The notes under the pieces are model-generated. The model was not told the origin of the DNA, ran no database searches, and saw nothing but the letters and a program-made list of their open reading frames with translations. The position numbers and the translations under genes were made by a program. From positions 114,571 to 168,304 of the forward strand of contig CALWJX010000002.1 of assembly GCA_944381085.1 (NCBI GenBank): a stretch of 53,734 nucleotides of DNA, read 5' to 3'. Source of the stretch: an uncultured Clostridia bacterium (lineage in GTDB: Bacteria; Bacillota; Clostridia; Oscillospirales; CAG-272). Positions 7,131 to 15,990 of this stretch are shown here, piece by piece. How positions within the stretch are numbered: position 1 is the stretch's first letter; every line of letters begins with the position of its first letter.

Positions 7131-8600
7131 TTATAACAGAGAATGAAAACTTTCGACTAACTTATCCGTGTCATCAGTGCTTATAAGTTGAGTGTCTCTT
7201 CCCATGAAGCTTACAAGATTATATTCCTCATTAAACCGTGTGATACTTAGGGTAAAATCGCTTTCAAGTCCTTCTGCCTGAGTAAAAGTAAAATCAATAG
7301 CGAGGACTTCTTTTCCATACACCGAATCATCTTTTTGAGGAAGAGAATCTTTGTCCTCGTCATCCTCAGGCAACTTTGTATTCGCGGAAGCTTTTATACT
7401 TTTCAACACGTCAATAAAGTCTTCAAAATCACTGTATTCAACATCATCACCGTTGAGCGTATACGAAATATCTCCTCCGGTTCGGTCGATAACTATGCCG
7501 GCGTTGCTTTCTCCGTCATTTATCTCAAGCTTGTCAATTTTATTTATGTTTATATTTGCTATATGAGTATATGCCAATTCCTCGTAGGTATAGTTGAAAA
7601 GTTTGTAATACGCGCCGCCTCCGAGCAAATATACGACATCCGAATCGGGAAGTGTGGCGTAATAATATTTATTGTCGTCGGTATTTCCGAGATGCAGAAC
7701 GACATAGCTGTATTTGTCTTCGGAATCCTCTGCGGCTGTGTCGGTGTATTTTACCGTGAGAGTAAGATCGGATTCATTAATCCCGAATTCCTCCATTCCC
7801 TCTTCCGAAACGGACTTGCAGGATAAAAATTCCATCCCGGTGAGAAGCGCGGTCAGATTTTCCGCCACGGATGTGTCAATGGGAAATTCTTCTCCTCCGT
7901 CAATCGAAATATACCATTCGTAATTAAAGCGCTCAAGTCCGGCTTTGTTGTTTTCCGATGTGTACATTGTGCATACTACGGTTTTTTCGCCGTCGGACAT
8001 GGTCACGCTTTGCAGCAGGTTTTCCTTTATCTGCGGAAGCAGGTCGGTGGCTACCGCGTCTAATATATCAAAATCGAATGAGCTGTAGATTTCCTCCGAG
8101 ACAAGATAGACTTTTTCAGTGGAATTATCGACATTTACATAATATTCATTGTTATATGAATTTTTAGCTCCGAATCTCAAAACTGTTTTTCCACCGTTTT
8201 CATCGGTGAATTCAGCCGTAAGGGCAGGGGATTCAAGTCCGAATTCCTTTAATTGTCCGGACGTCGGAGATAGTATTTCATGCGTTCCGTTCAAATCCTT
8301 TACCGTCTGTATTATTGAGTCAAAAAATGTTTTATCCAATGTAAGATCGGTTTTCTGAGGCCATATCCAGTTTCCGTCTTCGTCTTTCGTAAAATTCAGC
8401 GTTTCTTCGGTCTCTGCGTTGAATATTGAAATCTGTACCGGTGAGGTAATGTTTACAATGTCTATCTGCGTATCTGATTCCTCTTCGCTCCCCGTACCCG
8501 TGTCCTCATTTGTCTTTGAAACAATGAGAACCACGGCGTAAATCGCCACGCAGACAACGAGCACGAATATGAGAATCAACAGGCTTTTATTTTTGTTCAT
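7131..8600 (-). CDS. DUF4340-domain membrane-anchored protein of a Gld-type ABC system
   Basis: 489 residues: one N-terminal transmembrane helix (about residues 7-28, 'LILIFVLVVCVAIYAVVL'), an acidic linker, then a large extracytoplasmic part made of repeated DUF4340 units, visible as 'LTLDKTFFDSIIQTVKDL', 'LKEFGLESPALTAEF', 'LRFGAKN', 'YYVNV', 'YLVSEEIYSSFDF', and a second set 'LLTGMEFLSC', 'MEEFGINESDLTLTV', 'LHLGNTDD', 'YYATLPDS'. It is the last gene of an operon with an ABC ATPase, an ABC-2 permease and a GldG-like protein, 29 bases after the GldG-like gene. In Bacteroidetes related proteins are linked to gliding and polysaccharide export; in Clostridia the substrate is unknown. No enzyme motif is visible. 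Confidence 0.85.
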   Translation of the reverse strand: MNKNKSLLILIFVLVVCVAIYAVVLIVSKTNEDTGTGSEEESDTQIDIVNITSPVQISIFNAETEETLNFTKDEDGNWIWPQKTDLTLDKTFFDSIIQTVKDLNGTHEILSPTSGQLKEFGLESPALTAEFTDENGGKTVLRFGAKNSYNNEYYVNVDNSTEKVYLVSEEIYSSFDFDILDAVATDLLPQIKENLLQSVTMSDGEKTVVCTMYTSENNKAGLERFNYEWYISIDGGEEFPIDTSVAENLTALLTGMEFLSCKSVSEEGMEEFGINESDLTLTVKYTDTAAEDSEDKYSYVVLHLGNTDDNKYYYATLPDSDVVYLLGGGAYYKLFNYTYEELAYTHIANININKIDKLEINDGESNAGIVIDRTGGDISYTLNGDDVEYSDFEDFIDVLKSIKASANTKLPEDDEDKDSLPQKDDSVYGKEVLAIDFTFTQAEGLESDFTLSITRFNEEYNLVSFMGRDTQLISTDDTDKLVESFHSLL

Positions 8601-8629
8601 TGTTTTTCAATCCTTTTCCGGTTTACATA

Positions 8630-10177
8630 TCATCTTTTTCTGCGTTTAAGCCAAACAGTTAGCCCGACAACAAGCAGAGCCGCCGGAACAACTATTACAG
8701 TCACTACTCCCCAGACCACGGCAGATGTGGCGCTGAGATTCAGGTATGAGGTATTCTGACTTATTGCCTGGATTTCTGAAGCAAGCTCCGAGGAAAACTG
8801 ACTTATGCCGCCGACATATGACATTGAAAGCAGAAGGTATGCCTGATTAATGCTTCTTTCCGAGATTGTCTCACTCGTAAACGCATCGGCGGAGGAATAC
8901 CATATTATGTTGGATGTGGTCGAATCCACCGTCTTTTTCACCGAAATTCCGGTGACATGAGAGCCGGTCGTACCGTCTACAGCATCTCCGTTTGAATCCG
9001 TAAGATATGCCTTGTCAGATGTAGAAGCTATTGTGGTAATCGTAACATTGTCCGGTGTGTCGTCAAGAATTCTTATGGAATGGCTGTTCGGCATCAGCAT
9101 TGACAGGTTTGCCGACGATGAGGCATAGCCGAGATTAACTATGGCGGTCACTATATCGTGGTTTTCGTTCATGGTGGGCAACAGCATATTGGGTGAGGAA
9201 TTGCTCGGATAATAGCTTGCGTTTCCTTCATAGATCGTTCCGGTCTCCGCTGTCAGTCCGTAGTGTTCCATGACGCTTAAAAGATTGGAAAATCCGCAGG
9301 CTTGCGGGCTTGTAAGAAGTATCATTGAGCCGCCGGCGTCAAGATACTCTGTTATTGCCTTTGCTTCCTGAGCGCTGATATCGGAGGTCGGGTCTCCGAT
9401 AACAAGACATGTGCAGGTGTCCGGGACAGAGCCGTTTTCAAGCAGGTCAAAATATTCGTATTCAATCCCGTTGTCTTCCATATCTTTAAGAAATACGTCT
9501 TCGTCAAGTCCGGTCTCGCCGTGATTTGAAAGCAGGTAAATGTGAGGGACGACCTGTTGGGTGACGTAATCAAATCCCGTTGTGATTACCGCCTCTCCGT
9601 TGAAAAAGAGTTCGGTATTGTCTTCGGTAAAGTACGAGGAATAGTAGCTTGCGTACGGTCCCTGAGTGTATTCAAGGAAAGTAAGATAATCTATTCTTCC
9701 CGTGTATGTGTTTTCGACATAATACAGGTCATAATAATCTATAACGTAAAAACGCAGGTCGCTCTCTATTATTATACTGTAATTGCTAAGCGTGGTATCC
9801 GTGTATTTTGGAGTGAAAGACGGATTGCTTATCGGGTCAATTACCTCATATTTAAGTTTTGAGTTTATATCGGTATAATGTTTGATAAGGGTTTCAAGCT
9901 CGATATTTGTGACCGAGTCTTCGCATATGAAATATATAGTCACATCTTGGTCGATTGATTTTACGAAATTTTCCGTCGTTTCGGTGATGGATAGCTGACG
10001 GTTCGGAGTAGTGTCAAAAACCGTAAAATTAGACGGCAGTTTATACACTATCAGATTTACAACTATAAGAAGCGCCAACAAAATTGCCGCGAATGCAAGT
10101 GAGTACGCGCCGCTTTTAGCCTGTCTGTTCAGGCTCCGCTTCTTTTTTATGTTGGGATTGCTGTTGTCGTTGTTCAT
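8630..10177 (-). CDS. GldG-family ABC transporter auxiliary protein
   Basis: 515 residues from ATG 10175-10177. An in-frame TTG 27 bases upstream also fits, but the AAAGGA motif lies between the two, favouring the ATG even though the spacing (about 15) is long. Architecture: basic N-terminus, transmembrane helix near residues 28-50 ('LAFAAILLALLIVVNLIVY'), a large extracytoplasmic domain with the GldG-type start 'FDTTPNRQLSITETTENFV' and a 'YLLSNHGETGLDEDVFL' segment, then a C-terminal transmembrane helix ('VVTVIVVPAALLVVGLTVW') and a Lys/Arg tail. GldG-like proteins pair with GldF permeases and GldA ATPases. It lies between the permease and the DUF4340 gene, so the four form one system. Confidence 0.85.
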   Translation of the reverse strand: MNNDNSNPNIKKKRSLNRQAKSGAYSLAFAAILLALLIVVNLIVYKLPSNFTVFDTTPNRQLSITETTENFVKSIDQDVTIYFICEDSVTNIELETLIKHYTDINSKLKYEVIDPISNPSFTPKYTDTTLSNYSIIIESDLRFYVIDYYDLYYVENTYTGRIDYLTFLEYTQGPYASYYSSYFTEDNTELFFNGEAVITTGFDYVTQQVVPHIYLLSNHGETGLDEDVFLKDMEDNGIEYEYFDLLENGSVPDTCTCLVIGDPTSDISAQEAKAITEYLDAGGSMILLTSPQACGFSNLLSVMEHYGLTAETGTIYEGNASYYPSNSSPNMLLPTMNENHDIVTAIVNLGYASSSANLSMLMPNSHSIRILDDTPDNVTITTIASTSDKAYLTDSNGDAVDGTTGSHVTGISVKKTVDSTTSNIIWYSSADAFTSETISERSINQAYLLLSMSYVGGISQFSSELASEIQAISQNTSYLNLSATSAVVWGVVTVIVVPAALLVVGLTVWLKRRKR

Positions 10178-10237
10178 TTTATTTAAAATTTTTCCTTTCT
10201 GCAAAATCTTTAACTTGCGCGAGAAGATTAGGTATAA

Positions 10238-11101
10238 TTATCCCCAGCGTTTTTTATCCAATGACTGCACGGTGAGGAAAATAAAGAACGCGGTTACGGA
10301 TAAAAAATATATAATGCTCGACAAGTCAAAAATCCCGTAAGTGAAATAATTGAATCTTGTGAACGGAGAGATGAAAGCCACTGCTTTCGCAAACAATCCC
10401 TCAAACGATGAAGACAGAAAGATATAGCATAAAGAGGTAGGAATTATAAGTATAGCGGCTACGATAAGCGTCACGTTTATATTTTTTGAAACGGCAAACG
10501 CAATGGCGGCAATAATTACCTCGATTACAAGAAACGAAATGTACGAAGCAAGAGAGCTTGAAGGGATCAGATAAGCTATAAAATCGGAGAAATAAAGTAC
10601 AAGTATCACCGTTACGCCAAGAACCGCGGCGATGATTTGATTATCGGTGAGCGAGCTTATATACATGCATATCGCCAGAAGAAAGGCGCCGAGCAGGAAA
10701 AAGGCGAAGATCGACGAGTAAGTCGTAAGAAAATATACTTCTCCGAACAGAGAAAGTATCAAAGGGAAAGTGCACATCACCGCGACCGGCAAGGCGAAGA
10801 CCGCGAGCATGGCAAAATATTTTCCCATCACTATTCCCGACATTTTAAGCGGCAGGGAAAGCAGAAATCTGTCTGTTCCGTTATGTCTGTCTTCTGCCAT
10901 TGAGCGCATCGCAAGCACCGGTACGGCAATGATAAGTATCATCTGAATGTCAATCATTGAATATTCGAACTGAGGAATCATATACATAAGATTGTACATG
11001 AAGAAAAACACGCCTGCAAAAACAAGAATGAAAAAAACAAACACAATTCCGTACATATTGGTCATGTAGGATTTGAATTCACGACGAAAAATTGCCCCCA
11101 T
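10238..11101 (-). CDS. ABC-2 type permease (GldF-like)
   Basis: 287 residues with six hydrophobic segments, beginning 'FRREFKSYMTNMYGIVFVFF', the standard N-terminal signature of ABC-2 permeases. The cytoplasmic loop 'MRSMAEDRHNGTDRFLLSLP' is the coupling region that faces the ATPase and is typical of the NosY/GldF group. Its start codon lies three bases after the stop of the ATPase gene, so translation is probably coupled. The membrane topology and neighbours argue for export or for extraction of a membrane component, but the substrate is not identifiable. Confidence 0.9.
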   Translation of the reverse strand: MGAIFRREFKSYMTNMYGIVFVFFILVFAGVFFFMYNLMYMIPQFEYSMIDIQMILIIAVPVLAMRSMAEDRHNGTDRFLLSLPLKMSGIVMGKYFAMLAVFALPVAVMCTFPLILSLFGEVYFLTTYSSIFAFFLLGAFLLAICMYISSLTDNQIIAAVLGVTVILVLYFSDFIAYLIPSSSLASYISFLVIEVIIAAIAFAVSKNINVTLIVAAILIIPTSLCYIFLSSSFEGLFAKAVAFISPFTRFNYFTYGIFDLSSIIYFLSVTAFFIFLTVQSLDKKRWG

Positions 11102-11104
11102 AAG

Positions 11105-12241
11105 TCAGTTATTCTCCTTATCGTCGGTATTGTCCGCGCTGTTTTTGCCGTCGTCAATACCGTTATTTTGATTATCATTTTCTTCTGTCGGTATTTCCGG
11201 AACGGACTCGGTATTACCGGCGTCATTTTCACCCGTGTTGTCTGAAAAACTGTCGTCAGTAGTTTTTTTCTTTTTCTTTCTTTGTCTGTAGAGTTTGGGA
11301 TTGCCCTTTGTCTCGGAGGTGAGTGAAAGAAATACGCTCTCAAGACTTGTGTCTTCTTTTTCCATTGTTATTACCGCATAGCGTCTTTCCGCCATGGCAA
11401 AGAAAATATCGTCTCTGATGTCCTTTTCTTTTGTTACCGAAAGCGTCAATTCAATCACTCCGGGAGTTTTGGAGGCGTAAATATTGATGCTTTGTATGTT
11501 TTCAAATCGATCGAGCACTTCTCTGATGCCCTTTACGTCTCCCTTAATTGACAGATGCAGCTTGTCAAAGGGGGAAATCTCGGCCTCAAGCGCCTTAATC
11601 TCGTCATCCGCGACGACTTTTCCCTGAGAGATTATAATCACATGGTCGCATACGGCGCTTATTTCTGCAAGAATATGACTTGAGACTATTACGGTCTTGC
11701 TTTCGCCGAGTTTCTTTATCAATTCGCGGATTTCAATAATCTGCTTTGGGTCAAGCCCTACCGTAGGTTCATCCAGAATTATTATTTCGGGATTGCCGAG
11801 CATTGCCTGAGCTATACCCACACGCTGCTTATAACCTTTGGATAAATTTTTAATGAGGCGGTCTTTCATGGAATATATGCCCGTAAGTTCCATGACCTGG
11901 CGTACCTGTCTGTAGATTTTTTCATACGGAACATTTTTGGCTTCCGCCACAAATTCAAGGTATTCGGAGGGAGTCATTTCATTATACAGAGGCGGCTGTT
12001 CGGGCAGATATCCGATGAGACTCTTTGCTTCAAGCGGATTTTCAAAAACGTCGTATCCGTTGATGTTTACGCTTCCGCTTGTGGCGGAGATACAGCCGGC
12101 GATAATGTTCATGGTAGTTGATTTTCCGGCTCCGTTGGGACCGAGCAAGCCGTAAATTTTTCCGTTTCTTATTTTGAAGCTTACGTCGTTTACGGCAAGT
12201 GTGTCGCCGTATTTTTTGGTTATGTGTTTTACTTCTATCAA
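11105..12241 (-). CDS. ABC transporter ATP-binding protein (GldA-like)
   Basis: 378 residues, first gene of the four-gene operon. Walker A 'GLLGPNGAGKSTTMN' (about 33-47), Q-loop 'YLPEQPPLY', signature 'LSKGYKQRVGIAQ' and Walker B 'IIILDEPTVGLDP' are all present, as is the H-loop 'SSHIL'. After the ATPase domain and a regulatory C-terminal region, residues from about 325 form a low-complexity tail: a short Lys run, then about 50 residues rich in Asp, Asn, Glu and Thr. Such tails are not needed for catalysis. Transcription probably starts near 12448, leaving a leader of about 200 bases. Confidence 0.9.
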   Translation of the reverse strand: MIEVKHITKKYGDTLAVNDVSFKIRNGKIYGLLGPNGAGKSTTMNIIAGCISATSGSVNINGYDVFENPLEAKSLIGYLPEQPPLYNEMTPSEYLEFVAEAKNVPYEKIYRQVRQVMELTGIYSMKDRLIKNLSKGYKQRVGIAQAMLGNPEIIILDEPTVGLDPKQIIEIRELIKKLGESKTVIVSSHILAEISAVCDHVIIISQGKVVADDEIKALEAEISPFDKLHLSIKGDVKGIREVLDRFENIQSINIYASKTPGVIELTLSVTKEKDIRDDIFFAMAERRYAVITMEKEDTSLESVFLSLTSETKGNPKLYRQRKKKKKTTDDSFSDNTGENDAGNTESVPEIPTEENDNQNNGIDDGKNSADNTDDKENN

Positions 12242-12315
12242 AATCTGTCCTCCGTATAAATTTAATGTTTTCTGAGAATAACATTATATGTATTGCGCAA
12301 AACTCATTATCAAAC

Positions 12316-12377
12316 AAAAAAACCTTATCTTTCCCCGACTTGTCCGCAAGCCCGGCAAATAAGTCCGTGATGAGGTT
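12316..12377 (-). terminator. Terminator-like hairpin inside the ABC-operon leader (candidate attenuator or small RNA end)
   Basis: On the minus strand AACCT-C-ATC pairs (one mismatch) with GAT-A-AGGTT, enclosing an inner GACTT/AAGTC hairpin, and is followed directly by seven T. It lies about 70-130 bases after the predicted transcription start and about 75 bases before the ATPase start codon, with no other gene between. Confidence 0.55.
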
Positions 12378-12454
12378 TGATTTAAGCCGACAGGATTATT
12401 GATAATGTTAAATTTTTATAAAAAAGTCCTGTATTTTACATTGCGCTATAATAT

Positions 12455-12482
12455 ATTATATCATAATTTTTTATTGTGTCAA
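12455..12482 (-). promoter_or_regulatory. Promoter of the Gld-type ABC operon
   Basis: On the minus strand: TTGACA, 16-base spacer, TATAAT. It diverges from the glgB promoter at 12551-12579; the 388 bases from 12242 to 12629 hold these two promoters and the leader hairpin, and no gene. Confidence 0.75.
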
Positions 12483-12550
12483 GTCGATGACGGTAAATTG
12501 AATAATGGATGATTATTCAAATATTATATAAAAATTTAACACTGCTTATA

Positions 12551-12579
12551 TTGACAAAAAGTGGAAAATATGATATACT
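12551..12579 (+). promoter_or_regulatory. Promoter of the glycogen locus
   Basis: TTGACA, 17-base spacer, TATACT; transcription would begin near 12586. This excludes an in-frame ATG at 12561 as the glgB start, since that lies inside the promoter. Confidence 0.85.
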
Positions 12580-12629
12580 TAAAATGCGTAAAATTTGATT
12601 GTAATATTTTGAATAATGGGGGGATTTTT

Positions 12630-14558
12630 GTGTCGGAAAGAGACTTTTCCGCGGATATGTATTTCTTTCATCAGGGAACGGGATGCCGGGTTTATGAATA
12701 TATGGGAATGCATCGCGAAGGAGACTTCTGTATTTTCCGCACATGGGCTCCGAATGCGGAAAAGGCATATGTGACAGGCAGCTTTAACGGTTGGTCAGAC
12801 TCATTGCAGATGAACAGAATCACGGAAAAAGGTGTGTGGGAAGCAAAAATCAGTTCTTGCCTTGTAAGCGACGGGGACATTTATAAGTACAAATTTCACA
12901 ATAAAAACAGCATAATATACAAATCCGACCCATACGGAGTATATATGGAAAAACCACCCATGGCGGCTTCTGTCGTATACGACATTAACGGATACGAATG
13001 GCATGACGCCGGATGGATGTCACATCGTAAAAAGACCGCGGTCGGAAACTTTTACAGTCAACCAATGAATATTTACGAAATTCACCTGGGCTCTTGGAAA
13101 AGACATGAAGACGGAACCTATCTCACTTATAAAGAGCTCGCGGACGACCTTGCTCCGTATGTAAAGCAGATGGGATATACTCATGTGGAACTGATGCCGG
13201 TTATGGAACATCCTTTTGACGGCTCGTGGGGATATCAGGTGGGGGGGTACTACGCTCCTACCGCGAGGTACGGAAATCCCAAGGATTTTATGAATTTTAT
13301 TGACATCATGCATAACGCCGGCATTGGCGTCATACTCGATTGGGTGCCCGCGCATTTTCCCAAGGACGAGTTCGGTCTTTATGAATTTGACGGTCAGCCT
13401 CTATACGAATATCAGGGGCTGGACAGGCAGGAACACAAGGGATGGGGAACCAGAAAGTTTGATCTGGGCAGAGAAGAAGTACAGAGTTTTCTGATTTCCA
13501 ACGCGGTTTATTGGGCGGATAAATATCACGCCGACGGGCTCAGAGTGGACGCGGTAGCGTCTATGCTTTATCTTGATTTTGACAAGGCGGAAGGGGAATG
13601 GATTCCCAACACATATGGTGATAACCGATGCCTTGAGGCGATAGCTTTTATAAAAAAGCTCAACTCCGCAATGAAATCCCAGTATCCGGACGTGCTGATG
13701 ATAGCGGAAGAGTCCAGCGCGTGGGCTCATGTTACCGGTTTTGAAAACGACGGGCTTGGATTTGACATGAAATGGAACATGGGTTGGATGAACGATACCT
13801 TGTTTTATATAGAAAAAGACCCTGTATACAGAAAATATCACCATGACAAACTGACCTTTTCGCTTATGTACGCGTTCAATGAAAAGTATGTGCTTCCGAT
13901 ATCCCATGACGAAGTGGTGCACGGCAAAAAATCCTATCTTGACAAAATGCCGGGGGACTATTGGCAGAAATTTGCCGGAGCGAGAGTTTTTTCCGCGTAT
14001 ATTATGACTCATCCGGGCAAAAAGCTTAATTTTATGGGAAACGAAATAGGGCAGTTCGCGGAATGGGATTACAAAAAGAGCGTGGAATGGTTTTTGCTTG
14101 ATTATGACATGCACGCAAAATATCAATACTATGTATCGGAGCTGAACAATCTGTATCTTAAATACCCGGAGCTTTGGCAGATTGACGATTCGTGGAACGG
14201 ATTTCAGTGGATAGACGCCGACGACAGAGACAGGAGTATAATTTCTTACCGCAGAATCGGAGCAAACGGAAAGGAACTGATTGTTGTTCTCAATTTTACT
14301 CCGGTCCCAGTTGAGGATTACAGACTGATGCTCCCGTCGCCCGGCATATATGAAGAAATTTTCAATTCCGACGATGTCGGATACGGTGGAAGCGGCGTTG
14401 TGAATACAGGCGTTAAATTCAGAAGTGAAATTTTTTTACGGGGAGGTTTTTCGGAGTCGATCCGTATGAGAATTCCTCCTCTGGGAGCTTCGTTTATACG
14501 CTGCTCAAGACATTTTAAACGAAAGAATAAAAAGGCGGCTTCAAGCGACAAATCATAA
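12630..14558 (+). CDS. glgB: 1,4-alpha-glucan branching enzyme
   Basis: 642 residues from a GTG start at 12630, chosen because GGGGGG lies six bases upstream and the promoter excludes the longer frame. It transfers alpha-1,4 glucan chains to make alpha-1,6 branches in glycogen. An N-terminal CBM48 module ('FRTWAPNAEKAYVTGSFNGW') is followed by the GH13 barrel. Catalytic residues are visible: nucleophile Asp at about 307 ('DGLRVDAV'), acid/base Glu at about 360 ('MIAEESSAW') and the stabilising Asp at about 427 ('ISHDEVVHGK'). The 'ELMPVMEHPFDGSWGYQ' segment is diagnostic for GlgB. It is the first gene of the locus; glgC follows after 232 bases of structured-looking sequence. Confidence 0.95.
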   Translation: MSERDFSADMYFFHQGTGCRVYEYMGMHREGDFCIFRTWAPNAEKAYVTGSFNGWSDSLQMNRITEKGVWEAKISSCLVSDGDIYKYKFHNKNSIIYKSDPYGVYMEKPPMAASVVYDINGYEWHDAGWMSHRKKTAVGNFYSQPMNIYEIHLGSWKRHEDGTYLTYKELADDLAPYVKQMGYTHVELMPVMEHPFDGSWGYQVGGYYAPTARYGNPKDFMNFIDIMHNAGIGVILDWVPAHFPKDEFGLYEFDGQPLYEYQGLDRQEHKGWGTRKFDLGREEVQSFLISNAVYWADKYHADGLRVDAVASMLYLDFDKAEGEWIPNTYGDNRCLEAIAFIKKLNSAMKSQYPDVLMIAEESSAWAHVTGFENDGLGFDMKWNMGWMNDTLFYIEKDPVYRKYHHDKLTFSLMYAFNEKYVLPISHDEVVHGKKSYLDKMPGDYWQKFAGARVFSAYIMTHPGKKLNFMGNEIGQFAEWDYKKSVEWFLLDYDMHAKYQYYVSELNNLYLKYPELWQIDDSWNGFQWIDADDRDRSIISYRRIGANGKELIVVLNFTPVPVEDYRLMLPSPGIYEEIFNSDDVGYGGSGVVNTGVKFRSEIFLRGGFSESIRMRIPPLGASFIRCSRHFKRKNKKAASSDKS

Positions 14559-14610
14559 TTATATAATTCGGGTGATTTATATATAACCGAATTAAGATGT
14601 GTTGCGCGCC

Positions 14611-14684
14611 GCTTGGTTTTCTCGGTGAGGAAGATAAATCTCCGCCGGAAATTGAATGACGGGCAGCCCGTTTCTGAACCGAGC
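14611..14684 (+). other. Possible three-way-junction RNA between glgB and glgC
   Basis: GCTTGGTT (14611-14618) can pair with AACCGAGC (14677-14684); inside are CGG-GAG with CTC-CCG (14623-14629 with 14640-14647) and ACGGG with CCCGT (14659-14663 with 14667-14671). It lies about 105 bases before the glgC start. I do not recognise a known riboswitch class. Folding was done by eye only. Confidence 0.3.
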
Positions 14685-14790
14685 CGCCATATTCATTGCG
14701 GTATAAAAAACAGGAAAAATAACTCGCGCATTCCCGATAGATACTCATTTACCCCAAAATTGTATACTATTTATTAAGGAGAAAATTTCC

Positions 14791-15975
14791 ATGTTTAAGA
14801 AAAAAGAATGTGTAGCCATGCTGCTTGCCGGCGGACAAGGCTCAAGGCTCTATGCTCTTACCAGAAAAACCGCCAAGCCGGCCGTTCCTTTCGGCGGTAA
14901 ATACCGCATTATTGATTTTACCTTGTCAAATTGTGTCAATTCGGGAATTGACACGGTGGGCGTCCTTACCCAATATCAGCCGCTTGTGCTGAATGAATAT
15001 ATCGGCAACGGTCAGCCGTGGGATCTTGACCGCGTGTACGGCGGCGTCAAAATACTTCCTCCGTATCAGGGGCAGAAGTCAGCCGACTGGTATAAGGGCA
15101 CCGCCAATGCGATATATCAGAATCTCGGTTTTTTAGACCGATATGATACAGACTATGTTCTGATACTTTCCGGAGATCACATTTACAAAATGGATTATTC
15201 CAAAATGCTTGAGTATCATAAGTCAAAGGGCGCGGACTGCACTATCGCCGTAATCGAGGTGCCGCTGAAAGAAGCGAGCCGGTTCGGAATAATGAGTACT
15301 TACGATGACGGCTCCATATATAAATTTACCGAAAAGCCCAAAGAGCCGGACAGCACAAAAGCGTCGATGGGAATATATATTTTCAGCAGACAAAAGCTTC
15401 ATGAGTACCTTGAGGCGGACGAGGCGGACAAATCCTCGTCGAATGATTTCGGAAAGAATGTCATTCCGGCAATGCTCGCCGCCGGTGAGAAAATGTATGC
15501 TTATCCTTTTGAAGGCTATTGGAAGGACGTGGGCACCATATCGTCTTTGTGGGAAGCAAACATGGATCTGTTGGGCAGCGATCCGGTTCTGGATCTGAAT
15601 GACGATGAGTGGAGAATTTATTCCCGGCACACCGCCGAGGGACCTCAGTTCGTGGGTCCGAACGCTAAAATCGAAAACAGCTATATTACCGAAGGGTGTG
15701 AAATAAACGGGGAAGTAAAGAACTGTATAATCGGAGCCGGCGTCAAAGTGATGGAAGGAGCATGTGTATCCGACAGCGTGCTCATGGGAGATTCGGTCAT
15801 TGAAAAAGGCGCTACGGTAAGGCGGGCGATTATAGATACCGGCGTTACCGTGGGCATGGGCGCAACTGTAGGCGCTGTCCGCAAGGATTCAAGTAAAATA
15901 ACGGTAATAGGCGAAGATGTAGCGATAAACAACGGTTCTGTCGTCGAAGACGGCGCCATGGTATCCGATAATTAA
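14791..15975 (+). CDS. glgC: Glucose-1-phosphate adenylyltransferase, catalytic subunit
   Basis: 394 residues. Makes ADP-glucose from glucose 1-phosphate and ATP, the committed step of glycogen synthesis. The nucleotidyltransferase motif '[13 protein letters not shown]' at about residues 12-24, followed by '[15 protein letters not shown]', is intact, as are '[11 protein letters not shown]' (catalytic Asp) and '[10 protein letters not shown]' (sugar-phosphate Lys). The C-terminal 110 residues form the left-handed beta-helix that carries allosteric sites. The ribosome binding site AAGGAG precedes the ATG by nine bases. It is followed after 15 bases by glgD, as in Bacillus glgBCDAP operons, and the two products are expected to form a mixed tetramer. 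Confidence 0.95.
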   Translation: MFKKKECVAMLLAGGQGSRLYALTRKTAKPAVPFGGKYRIIDFTLSNCVNSGIDTVGVLTQYQPLVLNEYIGNGQPWDLDRVYGGVKILPPYQGQKSADWYKGTANAIYQNLGFLDRYDTDYVLILSGDHIYKMDYSKMLEYHKSKGADCTIAVIEVPLKEASRFGIMSTYDDGSIYKFTEKPKEPDSTKASMGIYIFSRQKLHEYLEADEADKSSSNDFGKNVIPAMLAAGEKMYAYPFEGYWKDVGTISSLWEANMDLLGSDPVLDLNDDEWRIYSRHTAEGPQFVGPNAKIENSYITEGCEINGEVKNCIIGAGVKVMEGACVSDSVLMGDSVIEKGATVRRAIIDTGVTVGMGATVGAVRKDSSKITVIGEDVAINNGSVVEDGAMVSDN

Positions 15976-15990
15976 CAGGAGGGCTTGCAG

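Noticed and set aside
12561..12629. Upstream ATG start for glgB
   Set aside because: It lies between the -35 and -10 boxes of a consensus promoter; the GTG at 12630 has a good ribosome binding site.
13401..14126. 241-codon frame on the minus strand inside glgB
   Set aside because: It is the mirror of a clearly conserved gene, rich in His, Phe and Arg in the way antisense shadows are, and has no ribosome binding site. The same holds for the other long antisense frames inside glgP, glgA, the ABC genes and EF-G.
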